Shown: positions 27,926-37,068 of the stretch, in pieces
How positions within the stretch are numbered: position 1 is the stretch's first letter
Layout of the letters: every line of letters starts with the position of its first letter
Assembly (NCBI RefSeq): GCF_031348265.1
Contig: NZ_CP133771.1
Location: 2,356,001-2,420,000, forward strand
Length of the DNA stretch: 64,000 nucleotides
Direction of reading: 5' to 3'
DNA from: Streptomyces collinus
Lineage (GTDB): Bacteria; Actinomycetota; Actinomycetes; Streptomycetales; Streptomycetaceae
Translations under genes and position numbers: made by a program
Notes under the pieces: generated by a model
The model's database searches: none
Told to the model about the DNA's origin: nothing
What the model saw: only the letters and a program-made list of their open reading frames with translations

Positions 27926-29386
27926 GTGGAACTCATCAACGACTCACTGCCCGGGAAAATCCTCGATGGTGTGACGCTGAACCTCCGAACCACCACCGCC
28001 TTGTGCGTCGCCCTGTCCATGTGCGCGCTCCTTGCCGTCCCCACAAACTTCCCGGGACTCGGCGGCGACGCCCGGCTCACGCTCGTCGTGTTCGTCCTCG
28101 CGACCTGCGCGTGGATCGGGACGTCGATCGACGACACCTACATCGCGCTCGGCGCCGGGCTCGCGCTCACGGTGACCGGGGTGATCAGCAGCGACACCCT
28201 GTTCGGCACGCTCGGTGATGACACGGTGTGGCTGCTGATCTGCGCGTTCGTGCTGGCGGCCGCGGTGAGCCGGACCGGGCTCGCGGGGCGGGCGGCGGTG
28301 TTCCTGGTGAGCGGGGCGCGCACCGTCCGGCAGCTCGTGCACCTGACGACGGCCGCCCTGGTCGTCACGGCGTTCGCGGTGCCCGCCACCTCCGGCCGGG
28401 CCGCGCTCGCGCTGCCGGTCTTCCTCGCCCTCGCCAAGGTCCTGGCCGACCGGAGGCGACTGGTCGTGATGCTGGCCCTGCTGTTCCCGACCGTGATCCT
28501 GCTGTCGGCGGTGGCGACGCTGATCGGCGCGGGAGCCCATCTGATCACGGTGTCGGTGCTGTGGGAGACGACCGGACAGCACATCGGCTTCACGCAGTGG
28601 CTGCTGCTGGGCCTGCCGCTGGCCGTGGCCTCCTCCCACCTGGCCGCGGAGCTGGTCCTGCTGACGACGACCCGGCGCGCGGACCGCACCGGCCCCGTCC
28701 ACATCACCCCCGAGCAGATCCAGCGGCACAGCGAACAGCCGGTCACCGGCCCCTGGAGCCAGGCCGAGAAGCGCTGCGTCCTGCTGCTGGCCACCGTGAT
28801 CGCCCTGTGGTGCAGTGAGCCGCTGCACCGCGTGCCGCCGGCCCTGGTCGCGCTGATCGGCGCGGTCATCGCCGCCTCGCCCGCCCTCGGCACCGTGCGC
28901 CTGAAGGACGCGCTGAAGACCGTCCCCTGGTCGTTGCTGCTGTTCATGGCCGCGACGATGGCGATGGGGGTGGCGCTCGCCGACTCGGGAGCGGCGAAGT
29001 GGCTGGTCTCCGGGCTGCCGGCCGGCGCGTCCCCGATGGTGTTCCTGGCGGTCGTGATCACCGTCAGCACCGCGGCCCATCTGGTCCTGCAGTCCCGCTC
29101 GGCCCGCTCGTCGGTGCTGGTGCCGCTGGTCGTGGCCGCCTCCGCCGGCGTCGGGGTCAACCCGGTCGCCGCCGCCCTCGCCTCGACCGCCGCCGCGGGC
29201 TTCTGCCACACCCTGCCCGCCTCGGCCAAGCCGGTCACGCTCTTCGCGCAGCTCCCCGGCACCCCGACCTACGCCCCGCGCGACCTGCTGCGGCTGTCCG
29301 CCGTCCTGGCGCCGCTGACCGCCGCGCTCGTCCTGTTCTTCGCCGTCGCGGTGTGGCCGCTGCTCGGCGTGTCCGTCACCCGTTGA
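27926..29386 (+). CDS. SLC13/DASS-like permease
   Basis: This 486-residue membrane protein has about 11-12 hydrophobic helices in two inverted halves. Each half has an Asn/Ser/Thr-rich re-entrant region: VPATSGRAALALPVF in the first, and AHLVLQSRSARSSVLVPLVV in the second. This is the layout of the divalent anion:Na+ symporter and ArsB/NhaD superfamily. It should import an organic acid or other anion. The glycerate kinase gene begins ten bases after its stop, so D-glycerate or a related hydroxy acid is a plausible substrate. The GTG at 27926 has no clear ribosome site and the true start may be a little downstream. Confidence 0.78.
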   Translation: MELINDSLPGKILDGVTLNLRTTTALCVALSMCALLAVPTNFPGLGGDARLTLVVFVLATCAWIGTSIDDTYIALGAGLALTVTGVISSDTLFGTLGDDTVWLLICAFVLAAAVSRTGLAGRAAVFLVSGARTVRQLVHLTTAALVVTAFAVPATSGRAALALPVFLALAKVLADRRRLVVMLALLFPTVILLSAVATLIGAGAHLITVSVLWETTGQHIGFTQWLLLGLPLAVASSHLAAELVLLTTTRRADRTGPVHITPEQIQRHSEQPVTGPWSQAEKRCVLLLATVIALWCSEPLHRVPPALVALIGAVIAASPALGTVRLKDALKTVPWSLLLFMAATMAMGVALADSGAAKWLVSGLPAGASPMVFLAVVITVSTAAHLVLQSRSARSSVLVPLVVAASAGVGVNPVAAALASTAAAGFCHTLPASAKPVTLFAQLPGTPTYAPRDLLRLSAVLAPLTAALVLFFAVAVWPLLGVSVTR

Positions 29387-29396
29387 GGAGCCTTCC

Positions 29397-30590
29397 GTGC
29401 TGAACCGTGTCGTCGTAGCCCCCAGCGGCTTCAAGGAGTCCCTGTCCGCCGAGGCCGCCGCCGAGGCCATCGCGGCTGGCGTACGCCGGGTCCTGCCCGG
29501 CGCCGACATCGACCTCGTCCCGCTGGTGGACGGCGGTGAGGGCACGGCTCTGGCCCTGGCCGCCGCGACCGGGGGCCGGATCGTCACCACCGCGGCGACC
29601 GGCCCGGTCGGGCAGACCATCGCCGCGCACTTCGCCCTCCTCGGCGGCGGGGACACCGCGGTGGTGGAGATGGCGGCGGTCGCGGGCCTCTCGCTCGTCC
29701 CGCACGGCCTGCGCGACCCGGGTGCCACGACCACGTACGGCGTCGGCGAGCTGATCCGCGCCGCCCTCGACACGGGCGCCCGGCGGATCCTCGTCGGCTG
29801 CGGCGACTCGGGCACCTCGGACGGGGGCGCGGGCGCCCTCCAGGCGCTCGGGGCGCGACTGCTGGACGCGGACGGGCGCGAACTCCCCAGGGGCGGCCGG
29901 GAGCTGACGCGCCTGCACCGCATCGACCCCACCGGCCTGGACCCCCGGCTCACGGAGGTGGAGCTGCTCGTCGCCTGCAACCCGTACAACGTGCTGTGCG
30001 GCGAGCGGGGCGTGGCCCGGGTCTTCGGCCCGCAGAAGGGCGCGACCCCCGCGCAGGTGGAGGAGCTGTCGGCGGCCCTGGAGAACTGGGCGTTCGTCCT
30101 CACCCGCGATGCCGCCGTGCCGGACAGCGACCTGCGCTCCGGGCCCGGTACGGGAGCCTCCGGCGGCCTGGGGGCGGGGCTGGCCGCCCTGGGCGCCCGG
30201 CTGCTCCCCCGCTTCGACGTGCTGCTGGACCACCTGGACCTGGACGCCCGGCTGGCCCGCGCCGACCTGGTCGTCACCGCCGAGGGCGCCCTGGACCTCC
30301 AGACGCCGCGTGGCAAGGTCCCCGCCGAGGTGGCCCGCCGCGCCAAACTCCACGGCCGGCCCGTCCTGGCCCTGGCCGGCACGCTCGGCGAGGGCGCGGG
30401 CGAGGTGCCGGGCGTGGACGCCTGCCACGGCATCCTGCCCGCCCCGATGGAGCTGGCCGAGGCCCTGTTGCGCGGGAGTGAGCTCCTCACGGACGCCACC
30501 GAGCGCGCCCTGCGGATGATCGTCCTGGGCACCCGGCTGCCGGTTCAGGCGGAGGTGTCCGGCACGCAGCGCCCGTCCTCGGTGCGGTAG
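29397..30590 (+). CDS. Glycerate kinase (GlxK/GarK family)
   Basis: This 397-residue kinase phosphorylates D-glycerate to phosphoglycerate, linking glycerate, glyoxylate or tartronate breakdown to glycolysis. Family blocks are APSGFKESLSAEAAAEAI at the N-terminus, PLVDGGEGTALALAAATGG near 45, GCGDSGTSDGGAGALQALG near 140, VFGPQKGAT near 205 and the TAEGALDLQTPRGKVPAEVA region near 300. The GTG start has GAGGAG six bases upstream and begins ten bases past the permease stop, so the two are one operon. Its final 46 bases overlap the end of the convergent aminotransferase gene. Confidence 0.93.
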   Translation: MLNRVVVAPSGFKESLSAEAAAEAIAAGVRRVLPGADIDLVPLVDGGEGTALALAAATGGRIVTTAATGPVGQTIAAHFALLGGGDTAVVEMAAVAGLSLVPHGLRDPGATTTYGVGELIRAALDTGARRILVGCGDSGTSDGGAGALQALGARLLDADGRELPRGGRELTRLHRIDPTGLDPRLTEVELLVACNPYNVLCGERGVARVFGPQKGATPAQVEELSAALENWAFVLTRDAAVPDSDLRSGPGTGASGGLGAGLAALGARLLPRFDVLLDHLDLDARLARADLVVTAEGALDLQTPRGKVPAEVARRAKLHGRPVLALAGTLGEGAGEVPGVDACHGILPAPMELAEALLRGSELLTDATERALRMIVLGTRLPVQAEVSGTQRPSSVR

Positions 30591-31912
30591 TTCCACTTCG
30601 CCCCGTCCGTCACGAGCTCCCTGACGGCCCGCACGAACCGCTCCACGTGCTCGTCGGGCGTGCCCGCCCCGAAGCTGACCCGGATGGCGTTGAGCGACTT
30701 CTCCCCGGGCGCTGCCTCCGGCGACCCGCACGCGCCCTGCGACTGCGGGTCGCTGCCGAGCAGCGTGCGCACCAGCGGGTGGGCGCAGAACAGCCCGTCC
30801 CGTACGCCGATGCCGTACTCGGCGGACAGGGCGGCGGCGAAGTGCGAGCTGTTCCAGCCCTCCACGACGAAGGAGAGCACGCCGACGCGCGGCGCGTCGT
30901 CCCCGAAGAGGGACAGGAACCGCACCTCGGGGACGTCGGCGAGCCCCTCCCGCACGGCACGGACCAGGTACTGCTCACGGGCGACGAGGGTGTCGAAACC
31001 GGCCTCGGTCAGCGCCTTGCAGGCCGAGGCGAGGGCATAAGCGCCGATGACGTTGGGCGACCCGGCCTCGTGGCGGGCGGCGCTGTCGTGCCACTCCACG
31101 TCCACTCCCCCGTCCTGGCGCCGGCTGACCTTGCGGCTGGCGCCGCCGCCCGCGAGGTACGGCTCGGCCGCGCGCAGCCAGTCGGCCCGCCCGGCCAGGA
31201 CGCCAGAGCCGAAGGGCGCGTACAGCTTGTGCCCGGAGAAGGCGACCCAGTCGACGTCGAGGCCGGCGACGGACACCTGGTGGTGCGGGGCCAGCTGCGC
31301 GGCGTCCAGCACGATGCGCGCACCGTGGGCGTGCGCGGCGGCCGTGAGCTCCCGTACGGGCCACAGCTCACCGGTGACGTTCGAGGCGCCGGTGACGCAC
31401 ACGAGGGCCGGGCCGTAGGGGTCGCGGTCGGCGAGGGCGCGCTCCAGGGTCTCGACGGCCTCGCGGGGGCTGCGCGGGGCGTCGAGGTAGGTGACCTGGG
31501 CGCCGCGCCACGGCAGCAGAGAGGCGTGGTGCTCGGTCTCGAAGACGAAGACCCGGCAGTCGGCGGGGAGGGCGGCGGCGAGGAGGTTGAGGGAGTCGGT
31601 CGTCGACCGCGTGAACACGACCTGGTCGTCCTCGCGGCAGTCGAGGAACTCGGCGACGGTCCGGCGGGCGTTCTCGAACAGGTCGGTGGAGAGCTGGGAG
31701 AGGTACCCGGCGCCGCGGTGGACGCTGCCGTAGTAGGGCGCGTAGGCGGCGACGTCGTCCCAGACCCGCTGGAGCGCCGGGGCGCTGGCGGCGTAGTCGA
31801 GGGCTGCGTAGGTGACCTCGCCACCGGTCACGAGCGGCACGGTGACATCTCGGCCCAGAACGGGCAGCGGGGCACAAACGGACGGGGCGGCGGCAACGGT
31901 GGAGACGGACAT
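30545..31912 (-). CDS. Class V aminotransferase, cysteine desulfurase-like
   Basis: This PLP enzyme has 455 residues. The PLP Lys is Lys229 in AFSGHKLYAPFG, the cofactor Asp is in IVLDAAQLAPHH, and Cys376 in DGLFCAHPL occupies the reactive-Cys region. It resembles SufS/CsdA desulfurases, but the loop around the Cys is not the standard one, so it may use another sulfur or amino compound. The ATG follows GGGAG. A SAM riboswitch-like leader precedes it, which supports a role in sulfur metabolism and repression when methionine/SAM is plentiful. Its 3' end overlaps the glycerate kinase gene by 46 bases. Confidence 0.85.
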   Translation of the reverse strand: MSVSTVAAAPSVCAPLPVLGRDVTVPLVTGGEVTYAALDYAASAPALQRVWDDVAAYAPYYGSVHRGAGYLSQLSTDLFENARRTVAEFLDCREDDQVVFTRSTTDSLNLLAAALPADCRVFVFETEHHASLLPWRGAQVTYLDAPRSPREAVETLERALADRDPYGPALVCVTGASNVTGELWPVRELTAAAHAHGARIVLDAAQLAPHHQVSVAGLDVDWVAFSGHKLYAPFGSGVLAGRADWLRAAEPYLAGGGASRKVSRRQDGGVDVEWHDSAARHEAGSPNVIGAYALASACKALTEAGFDTLVAREQYLVRAVREGLADVPEVRFLSLFGDDAPRVGVLSFVVEGWNSSHFAAALSAEYGIGVRDGLFCAHPLVRTLLGSDPQSQGACGSPEAAPGEKSLNAIRVSFGAGTPDEHVERFVRAVRELVTDGAKWNYRTEDGRCVPDTSA

Positions 31913-32056
31913 GGTGAACTCCCGTGAAGGCAGGTGGAATCCGCCCGCGAGCCGGTACGGCTACCAGCGGGGGGGGTGAAGGAAAGAGGGATGCGGAGGC
32001 GGGGCTCTGCGGCCCTATCGCATTCGCTGATTCACGGGAGAGCTCCTCGACGACCA

Positions 32057-32098
32057 GGACCCCTGGCCCCACACTTTTCAAAAGCGTGCGAGGGGTCC
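32057..32098 (-). promoter_or_regulatory. Strong hairpin in the leader of the desulfurase-like gene
   Basis: GGACCCCT and AGGGGTCC form an eight-base stem at the ends. Inside, CAC-CTTTT and AAAAG-GTG form a second stem around one base. It lies between the aptamer-like element and the coding start, where an expression platform would be. It has no terminal U-run. Confidence 0.55.
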
Positions 32099-32127
32099 GC
32101 GCTTGCCACAGACCTCGCTGCCTGCGG

Positions 32128-32218
32128 CCTGGTCTTCACCCGGGGCACCCCGCCACGGACGGAGGGTTGCCGGACAGTCGGCCGGGGCCTCATGACTGTC
32201 ACTCATGACCTGATCAGG
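32128..32218 (-). promoter_or_regulatory. SAM riboswitch-like (S-box type) aptamer
   Basis: On the minus strand this element has the S-box core pieces in order: a closing stem CCTGATC/GACCAGG with one mismatch, a variable stem GACAGTC/GACTGTC, the conserved CCGGCAACC, and a CCTCC-GGCGG stem followed by GGTGCC and GGTGAAGACC. From memory, near-identical leaders recur upstream of sulfur and methionine genes in Streptomyces. It starts about 216 bases before the desulfurase-like coding start. The whole region 31913-32284 (372 bases) holds this element, its downstream hairpin and the trpD terminator. I saw no gene in it. Confidence 0.72.
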
Positions 32219-32235
32219 AACGTACGCGAAAAGAT

Positions 32236-32273
32236 CGGCGTCCCGCAACCCGAGTCCGGATCGCGGGACGCCG
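32236..32273 (-). terminator. Terminator after trpD
   Basis: CGGCGTCCCGC (32236-32246) pairs perfectly with GCGGGACGCCG (32263-32273) around a 16-base loop. On the minus strand it is followed by ATCTTTTC, so it is an intrinsic terminator for trpD. Confidence 0.85.
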
Positions 32274-32284
32274 TCCGTGGTTCC

Positions 32285-33349
32285 CTACCTGTTGCTGGCG
32301 GCCACCCAGCGCTCCAGCGTGCGCTTCGCGGCGCCCGAGTCGATCGACTCGGCCGCCTTCACCATCCCGGCGCGGATCTGCTCGGTCAGTGGCGCGGCGG
32401 TGGGCTCCAGGGCGACCAGGGCCGCCGCCGAGTTCAGCACCACCGCGTCCCGCACCGGCCCCGTCTCCCCGTCCAGGAGCCGCCGCGCGACCTCGGCGTT
32501 GTAGGAGGCGTCCGCGCCGCGCAGCGCCTCCACGGGGACCAGTTCGAGGCCGACGTCACGCGGGTCGAAGGCCTCCTCGGTCACCTCGCCGCCCCGGACG
32601 ATCCACACCCGGGACGTGGCCGTGGTGGTCAGCTCGTCCAGGCCGTCGTCGCCCCGGAAGACCAGGGAGGAGTTGCCGCGCTCGGCGAAGACGCCCGCGA
32701 CGATCGGCGCCATGCGCGGGTCCGCCACACCGACCGCCTGGGCGCGGACCCGGGCCGGGTTGGTGAGCGGGCCGAGGGCGTTGAACACCGTACGGATGCC
32801 CAACTGGCCGCGGGCGGCGCCCGCGTGCCGCAGCGCCGGGTGGAACTTCACCGCGAAGCAGAAGGTGATCCCGGCCTCCTCGGCGACCTCCGTCACCCGG
32901 TGCAGGGGCAGCTCCAGGTTGACGCCGAGCTTCTCCAGCACGTCGGAGGCCCCGGACGCCGAGGACGCGGCACGGTTGCCGTGCTTGACGACCTTCGCGC
33001 CGGTGCCGGCGACGACGATCGAGGACATCGTGGAGATGTTGACCGTCTTCGCGCCGTCACCGCCCGTCCCGACGATGTCGACCGTCGCCCCGGGCACCTC
33101 GATCACGTTGGCGTGCGCGTACATCGTGCGGACCAGGCCGTTGATCTCCTCGACGGTCTCGCCCTTGGCGCGCAGCGCCACGACGAACCCGGCGATCTGC
33201 GCCTCGGTCGCCTCGCCGCGCATGATCCGGTCCATCGCCCAGGCGGTGTCGTCCGCGCTCAGGTGCCTGCCGTCCAGCAGGCCGTTCAACAGCTGGGGCC
33301 AGGAGCGGCCCGCCGCGGTGTCGCCTCCAGCGGGGGTCACAGCGCTCAT
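32285..33349 (-). CDS. trpD: Anthranilate phosphoribosyltransferase
   Basis: TrpD transfers phosphoribose from PRPP to anthranilate, the second committed step of tryptophan synthesis. The 354 residues show the PRPP/Mg loop [15 protein letters not shown] near 87, the [20 protein letters not shown] block near 115, and [19 protein letters not shown] near 165 for anthranilate binding, plus PLTNPA. The ATG at 33349 was chosen because GGAGCGG lies before it; a longer frame to 33397 adds an unconserved basic tail. The gene stands alone, away from other trp genes, as is usual in Streptomyces. Confidence 0.96.
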   Translation of the reverse strand: MSAVTPAGGDTAAGRSWPQLLNGLLDGRHLSADDTAWAMDRIMRGEATEAQIAGFVVALRAKGETVEEINGLVRTMYAHANVIEVPGATVDIVGTGGDGAKTVNISTMSSIVVAGTGAKVVKHGNRAASSASGASDVLEKLGVNLELPLHRVTEVAEEAGITFCFAVKFHPALRHAGAARGQLGIRTVFNALGPLTNPARVRAQAVGVADPRMAPIVAGVFAERGNSSLVFRGDDGLDELTTTATSRVWIVRGGEVTEEAFDPRDVGLELVPVEALRGADASYNAEVARRLLDGETGPVRDAVVLNSAAALVALEPTAAPLTEQIRAGMVKAAESIDSGAAKRTLERWVAASNR

Positions 33350-33433
33350 AAGCCGCTCCAGGGTCAGGCGTCCCGCACTACGGGACGAGAGTCTCAACGG
33401 GGTCCACCCTATCCAGCCGGGGGCATGACGAAG

Positions 33434-33460
33434 GGCCCCGTCCGGTGATCGGACGGGGCC
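33434..33460. terminator. Terminator hairpin after qcrB
   Basis: GGCCCCGTCC (33434-33443) pairs with GGACGGGGCC (33451-33460) around a seven-base loop. Partial AAG/CTT pairing extends the stem. It lies 26 bases past the qcrB stop and should end the ctaE-qcrCAB transcript. Confidence 0.8.
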
Positions 33461-33485
33461 TTCGTGTGGCGTGGCGAAGCAGTGA

Positions 33486-35108
33486 TCAGTGGTGGCCGTG
33501 GCCGCTCGTGATCTCCCGGTACTCCTCGGCGGTGGGCTTCGGGATCTGGGCGCCCTCGCCGTAGTAGGCGTCGCTGAGCTTGGCGCGCAGCTTCTCGGAA
33601 CCCTTCACCTTGCGCTCGACACCGTTCTCGTCGACCGTCGGGCCGATCTCGGCCGGCTGGTACTGCTCGTGCGCCGTGAGCGTGTACATCTGCTCCTGGC
33701 TGAGCGGCTCGTGCACCTCGATGAACTCACCGTGCGGCAGGCGCTTGATGATGCCCGACTCGCGGCCGTGCAGCACCTTCTCCTTGTCCCGGCGCTGCAG
33801 CCCGAGGCAGATGCGCTTGGTGACGATGAAGGCGAGGACCGGTCCGACGAAGAATCCGATCCGGACGAACCAGGTCACCGCGTTGATCGACAGATGGAAG
33901 TGCGTGGCGACGATGTCGTTGCCACCGCCGATCAGCATGATGATGTAGCCGGTGACCCACGCGACACCGACGCCGGTGCGGGTCGGGGCGTTGCGCGGCC
34001 GGTCCAGGATGTGGTGCTCGCGCTTGTCCCCGGTGACCCACGACTCGATGAACGGGTACAGGGCGATGATCCCGAGGAACACGCCGAACAGCACCAGCGG
34101 GATGAACACACCCAGGACGAGCGTGTGGCCCCAGAGGTTGATCTCCCAGCCGGGCATCGCACGGATGAGACCCTCGGCGAAGCCCATGTACCAGTCGGGC
34201 TGGGCGCCGGTCGACACCTGGTCGGGCCGGTACGGGCCGAGGACCCAGATCGGGTTGATCGTCGCGATCGCGGCGAGGGCCGAGATGACACCGAAGACCA
34301 GGAAGAAGAAGCCTCCGGCCTTGGCCATGTAGACCGGCAGCAGCGGCATGCCGACGACGTTCTTGTTGGTGCGGCCGGGACCCGCGAACTGGGTGTGCTT
34401 GTGGTAGAAGACCAGGATCAGGTGGCCGACCACGAGCCCGAGCATGATGCCCGGCAGCAGCAGGATGTGGATCGAGTAGAACCGGGCGACGAAGTCGGTG
34501 CCCGGGAACTCCCCGCCGAACAGGAACATCGAGATGTACGTGCCCACGATCGGCACGGACAGGATCGCGCCCTGCGTGAAGCGGACACCGGTGCCGGAGA
34601 GCAGGTCGTCCGGGAGCGAGTAGCCGGTGAAGCCGGTGAACATGCCCAGGACGAACAGCAGGAAGCCGAACATCCAGTTGATCTCGCGCGGCTTGCGGAA
34701 CGCGCCGGTGAAGAAGACGCGCATCATGTGCACGAACATGCCGGCGAGGAAGATGATCGCCGCCCAGTGGTGGATCTGCCGGATGAGCAGACCGCCGCGG
34801 ACGTCGAAGCTGATGTCCAGCGTGGAGGCGAACGCCTCCGACATCAGCTGCCCCTGGAGCGGGACGTAACTGCCGTGGTACTCCACCTCGTTCATCGACG
34901 GGTGGAAGAACAGCGTCAGGTACACACCCGTGAGGATGATGATGATGAAGCTGTAGAGGCAGATCTCACCCAGCATGAAGGACCAGTGGTCCGGGAAGAT
35001 CTTGCGCATGTTGGCCTTGGCCAGGGAGTAGATCCCGAGGCGGCCGTCGGCCCAGTCGGCGACCCGCTCACCCGCGGGCGCCTTGCGGCGTGTCTGTGCA
35101 GTGCTCAT
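33486..35108 (-). CDS. qcrB: Cytochrome bc1 (bcc) complex cytochrome b subunit
   Basis: QcrB is the di-heme quinol-oxidising subunit of complex III. The 540 residues have eight to nine membrane helices. Heme-ligand His pairs are in [12 protein letters not shown] with [15 protein letters not shown], and in [11 protein letters not shown] with [15 protein letters not shown]. The quinol-site segment reads [10 protein letters not shown], a variant of the usual PEWY. A long hydrophilic C-terminal extension (about 120 residues) is typical of actinobacteria. The ATG at 35108 overlaps the qcrA stop as ATGA. In actinobacteria this complex has its own di-heme cytochrome c (QcrC) and passes electrons directly to the aa3 oxidase encoded a few kilobases away. 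Confidence 0.97.
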   Translation of the reverse strand: MSTAQTRRKAPAGERVADWADGRLGIYSLAKANMRKIFPDHWSFMLGEICLYSFIIIILTGVYLTLFFHPSMNEVEYHGSYVPLQGQLMSEAFASTLDISFDVRGGLLIRQIHHWAAIIFLAGMFVHMMRVFFTGAFRKPREINWMFGFLLFVLGMFTGFTGYSLPDDLLSGTGVRFTQGAILSVPIVGTYISMFLFGGEFPGTDFVARFYSIHILLLPGIMLGLVVGHLILVFYHKHTQFAGPGRTNKNVVGMPLLPVYMAKAGGFFFLVFGVISALAAIATINPIWVLGPYRPDQVSTGAQPDWYMGFAEGLIRAMPGWEINLWGHTLVLGVFIPLVLFGVFLGIIALYPFIESWVTGDKREHHILDRPRNAPTRTGVGVAWVTGYIIMLIGGGNDIVATHFHLSINAVTWFVRIGFFVGPVLAFIVTKRICLGLQRRDKEKVLHGRESGIIKRLPHGEFIEVHEPLSQEQMYTLTAHEQYQPAEIGPTVDENGVERKVKGSEKLRAKLSDAYYGEGAQIPKPTAEEYREITSGHGHH

Positions 35109-36178
35109 CCGCGCTCCCAGAATGCAGGGCCGACGGGCTCGTCGAAGTCGCCGCGCGCCTCGAGGTAGCCCTCGTCGTTCACGCCGATGCGGAGCTGCGG
35201 CAGGGCGTGACCGGCGGGACCGAAGATCACTCGGGCACCGTCGGAGAGGTCGAAGGTGGACTGGTGGCAGGGGCAGAGCACGTGGTGCGTCTGCTGCTCG
35301 TACAGGGAGATCGGGCAACCGACGTGGGTGCAGATCTTCGAGTACGCGACGATGCCCTCGTGCGACCACTCGAGCTCGCGCTTGTCCTTGATGTCCTCCG
35401 GCTGGATCCGGACGATCATCAGGGCGGCCTTGGCGATCTCGTTCTGGAAGTCGTGGTCGTGCTCCTCCAGGCCCTCGGGCTTGGCGAAGGTCAGCGAACC
35501 GACCGCGACATCGGACGGACGCAGCGGCTCGTTCGTGTTCATGTTGACGAGCAGCTTGCCCTTGGACCACAGCGTGTGGCGGAGCTTCGTGCCGGGCAGC
35601 GGGCCGAGGTCGCGCAGCAGCACGACGCCGGAGAGCGGCACCAGCGTGAGCGCGCCGAGCATCGTGTTGCGGATCAGCTTGCGGCGGCCGAGCGCGGATT
35701 CCTTGGCGCCCTGATTGAAGTCCGCGAAGACCTTCTCGCGGACCTCGGGCGTCGCCTCGATCGGGTGCCGCTCGTCGGCGACCTCCACGTCCGACATCAG
35801 GGTGCGTGCCCAGTGGACGGCGCCCGCGCCGATGCAGAACAGCGCGATGCCGAGCGTCATGCCCAGCGCGAAGTTCAGGGCGCTGATGTGACCGAGCGGC
35901 CAGATGAAGACCGACTTGTCGACCGGGATCGCCACGAACGAGGCGATGAAGGCGACCGTGGCCAGCATCGACATCGTGAACATCAGGGCGACCGAGCGCT
36001 CCGAGCGCTTGGCGGCCCGCTCGTCGACGTCCTGGATCCGGTGCTCGTGGGGCGGCAGGCCCGGGTCGGCGAACGGGTGCTTGTCGTCCGCGACGCTCAC
36101 CGCGCCGTGCCCGTGCTCGTCATGTCCTGCGGACTGCGCGGCAGGCAGGTTCTCTTCTGGAATGTCTTGGCTACTCAT
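35105..36178 (-). CDS. qcrA: Cytochrome bc1 complex Rieske iron-sulfur subunit
   Basis: This 357-residue protein carries the Rieske [2Fe-2S] centre: CTHVGC (Cys283, His285, Cys288) and CPCH (Cys302, Cys304, His305). Unlike the short proteobacterial protein, it has three hydrophobic helices (about 64-85, 90-122 and 172-190), the actinobacterial form. The last carries the twin-Arg-like GRRKLIRNTMLG that serves as the Tat signal for the folded cluster domain. Both ends overlap neighbours by four bases (qcrC stop and qcrB start), so the three subunits are translationally coupled. Confidence 0.97.
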   Translation of the reverse strand: MSSQDIPEENLPAAQSAGHDEHGHGAVSVADDKHPFADPGLPPHEHRIQDVDERAAKRSERSVALMFTMSMLATVAFIASFVAIPVDKSVFIWPLGHISALNFALGMTLGIALFCIGAGAVHWARTLMSDVEVADERHPIEATPEVREKVFADFNQGAKESALGRRKLIRNTMLGALTLVPLSGVVLLRDLGPLPGTKLRHTLWSKGKLLVNMNTNEPLRPSDVAVGSLTFAKPEGLEEHDHDFQNEIAKAALMIVRIQPEDIKDKRELEWSHEGIVAYSKICTHVGCPISLYEQQTHHVLCPCHQSTFDLSDGARVIFGPAGHALPQLRIGVNDEGYLEARGDFDEPVGPAFWERG

Positions 36179-36987
36179 GACTTCTTGGCCTTTGCGGTCC
36201 GGGCGGCGACCCACACGGCGACGGCGATCAGACCGCCGAGACCGAAGATCCAGCCGAACAGGCCCTCGCTGACCGGCCCGAGGCCACCCAGTTCGAGGCC
36301 GCCGGGGCTCTCGGTCTTTTCGCTGTTGACCGCGTCGAGGTACGCGATGATGTCCTTCTTGTTCTTCTCCGACAGCGTGGTGTCGGGGAAGGACGGCATG
36401 TTCTGCGGGCCGGTCTGCATGGCCTCGTAGATGTGCTTCGGGGAGACGCCCTCGAGGGTCGGCGCGTACTTGCCGTGCGTCAGCGCGCCGCCCTTGCCGG
36501 TGAAGTTGTGGCACTGCGCGCAGTTGGTGCGGAACAGCTCACCGCCCTTGGCGATGTCGGCACCCTCGGGGCCGTACTGCTCCTCCGTCGGGACCGACGG
36601 GCCGGCGCCCAGCGAGGCGATGTACGCCGCGAGCTGGTCGATCTCGGCCTGCGAGTAGATGTTCTTCTTCTCCGGGACCTGGGGACCCTGGGAGGTGGCG
36701 GCCGGCATACGGCCCGTGGCCACCTGGAAGTCGACGGCCGCGGCGCCCACACCCACCAGGCTCGGCCCGTCGGAGGTGCCCTGACCGCCGGTGCCGTGGC
36801 AACTGGCGCAGCCGACGGCGTAGAGCTTCTTGCCCTCCTCGATGGTGAGGGACTGGGCGGTTTCGTCGGCCTGTGCCTTGTCCGCGGGTGCGAACACGGC
36901 GTACAGCCCCCCGGTGCATGCCAGCGCGAGGAGTAGGACGACGAGCGCCGCCAACGGGTGGCGTCGTCGTGCGGAGAGCTTTTTCAC
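36175..36987 (-). CDS. qcrC: Cytochrome bc1 complex di-heme cytochrome c subunit
   Basis: This 270-residue subunit has two heme c sites, CASCH (residues 60-64) and CAQCH (156-160), each in a cytochrome c domain. It has an N-terminal membrane signal (AALVVLLLALACTGGLYAVF) and a C-terminal helix (GLFGWIFGLGGLIAVAVWVA). Actinobacteria lack a soluble cytochrome c for this step, so QcrC replaces cytochrome c1 and c and hands electrons to CtaC in the supercomplex. The GTG start at 36987 has GGGG at moderate distance. The gene starts 81 bases after ctaE on the same strand. Confidence 0.97.
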   Translation of the reverse strand: MKKLSARRRHPLAALVVLLLALACTGGLYAVFAPADKAQADETAQSLTIEEGKKLYAVGCASCHGTGGQGTSDGPSLVGVGAAAVDFQVATGRMPAATSQGPQVPEKKNIYSQAEIDQLAAYIASLGAGPSVPTEEQYGPEGADIAKGGELFRTNCAQCHNFTGKGGALTHGKYAPTLEGVSPKHIYEAMQTGPQNMPSFPDTTLSEKNKKDIIAYLDAVNSEKTESPGGLELGGLGPVSEGLFGWIFGLGGLIAVAVWVAARTAKAKKS

Positions 36988-37068
36988 GGATTACCCCGGT
37001 GTCAGGATCTTCTGCGTCGATGCTTCTGGGATGCGCGCTTCGTCGAGCACGCGCGGATGCGGGCCCTG

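Noticed and set aside
31368-32081. 237-codon minus-strand frame across the leader of the desulfurase-like gene
   Set aside because: It runs through the leader and then into the coding sequence in the wrong frame, with Arg/Pro-rich composition typical of shifted high-GC DNA.
33489-35168. Long plus-strand frames opposite qcrB and the cta genes
   Set aside because: These are antisense shadows. The minus strand carries full-length conserved proteins with all ligands in place.
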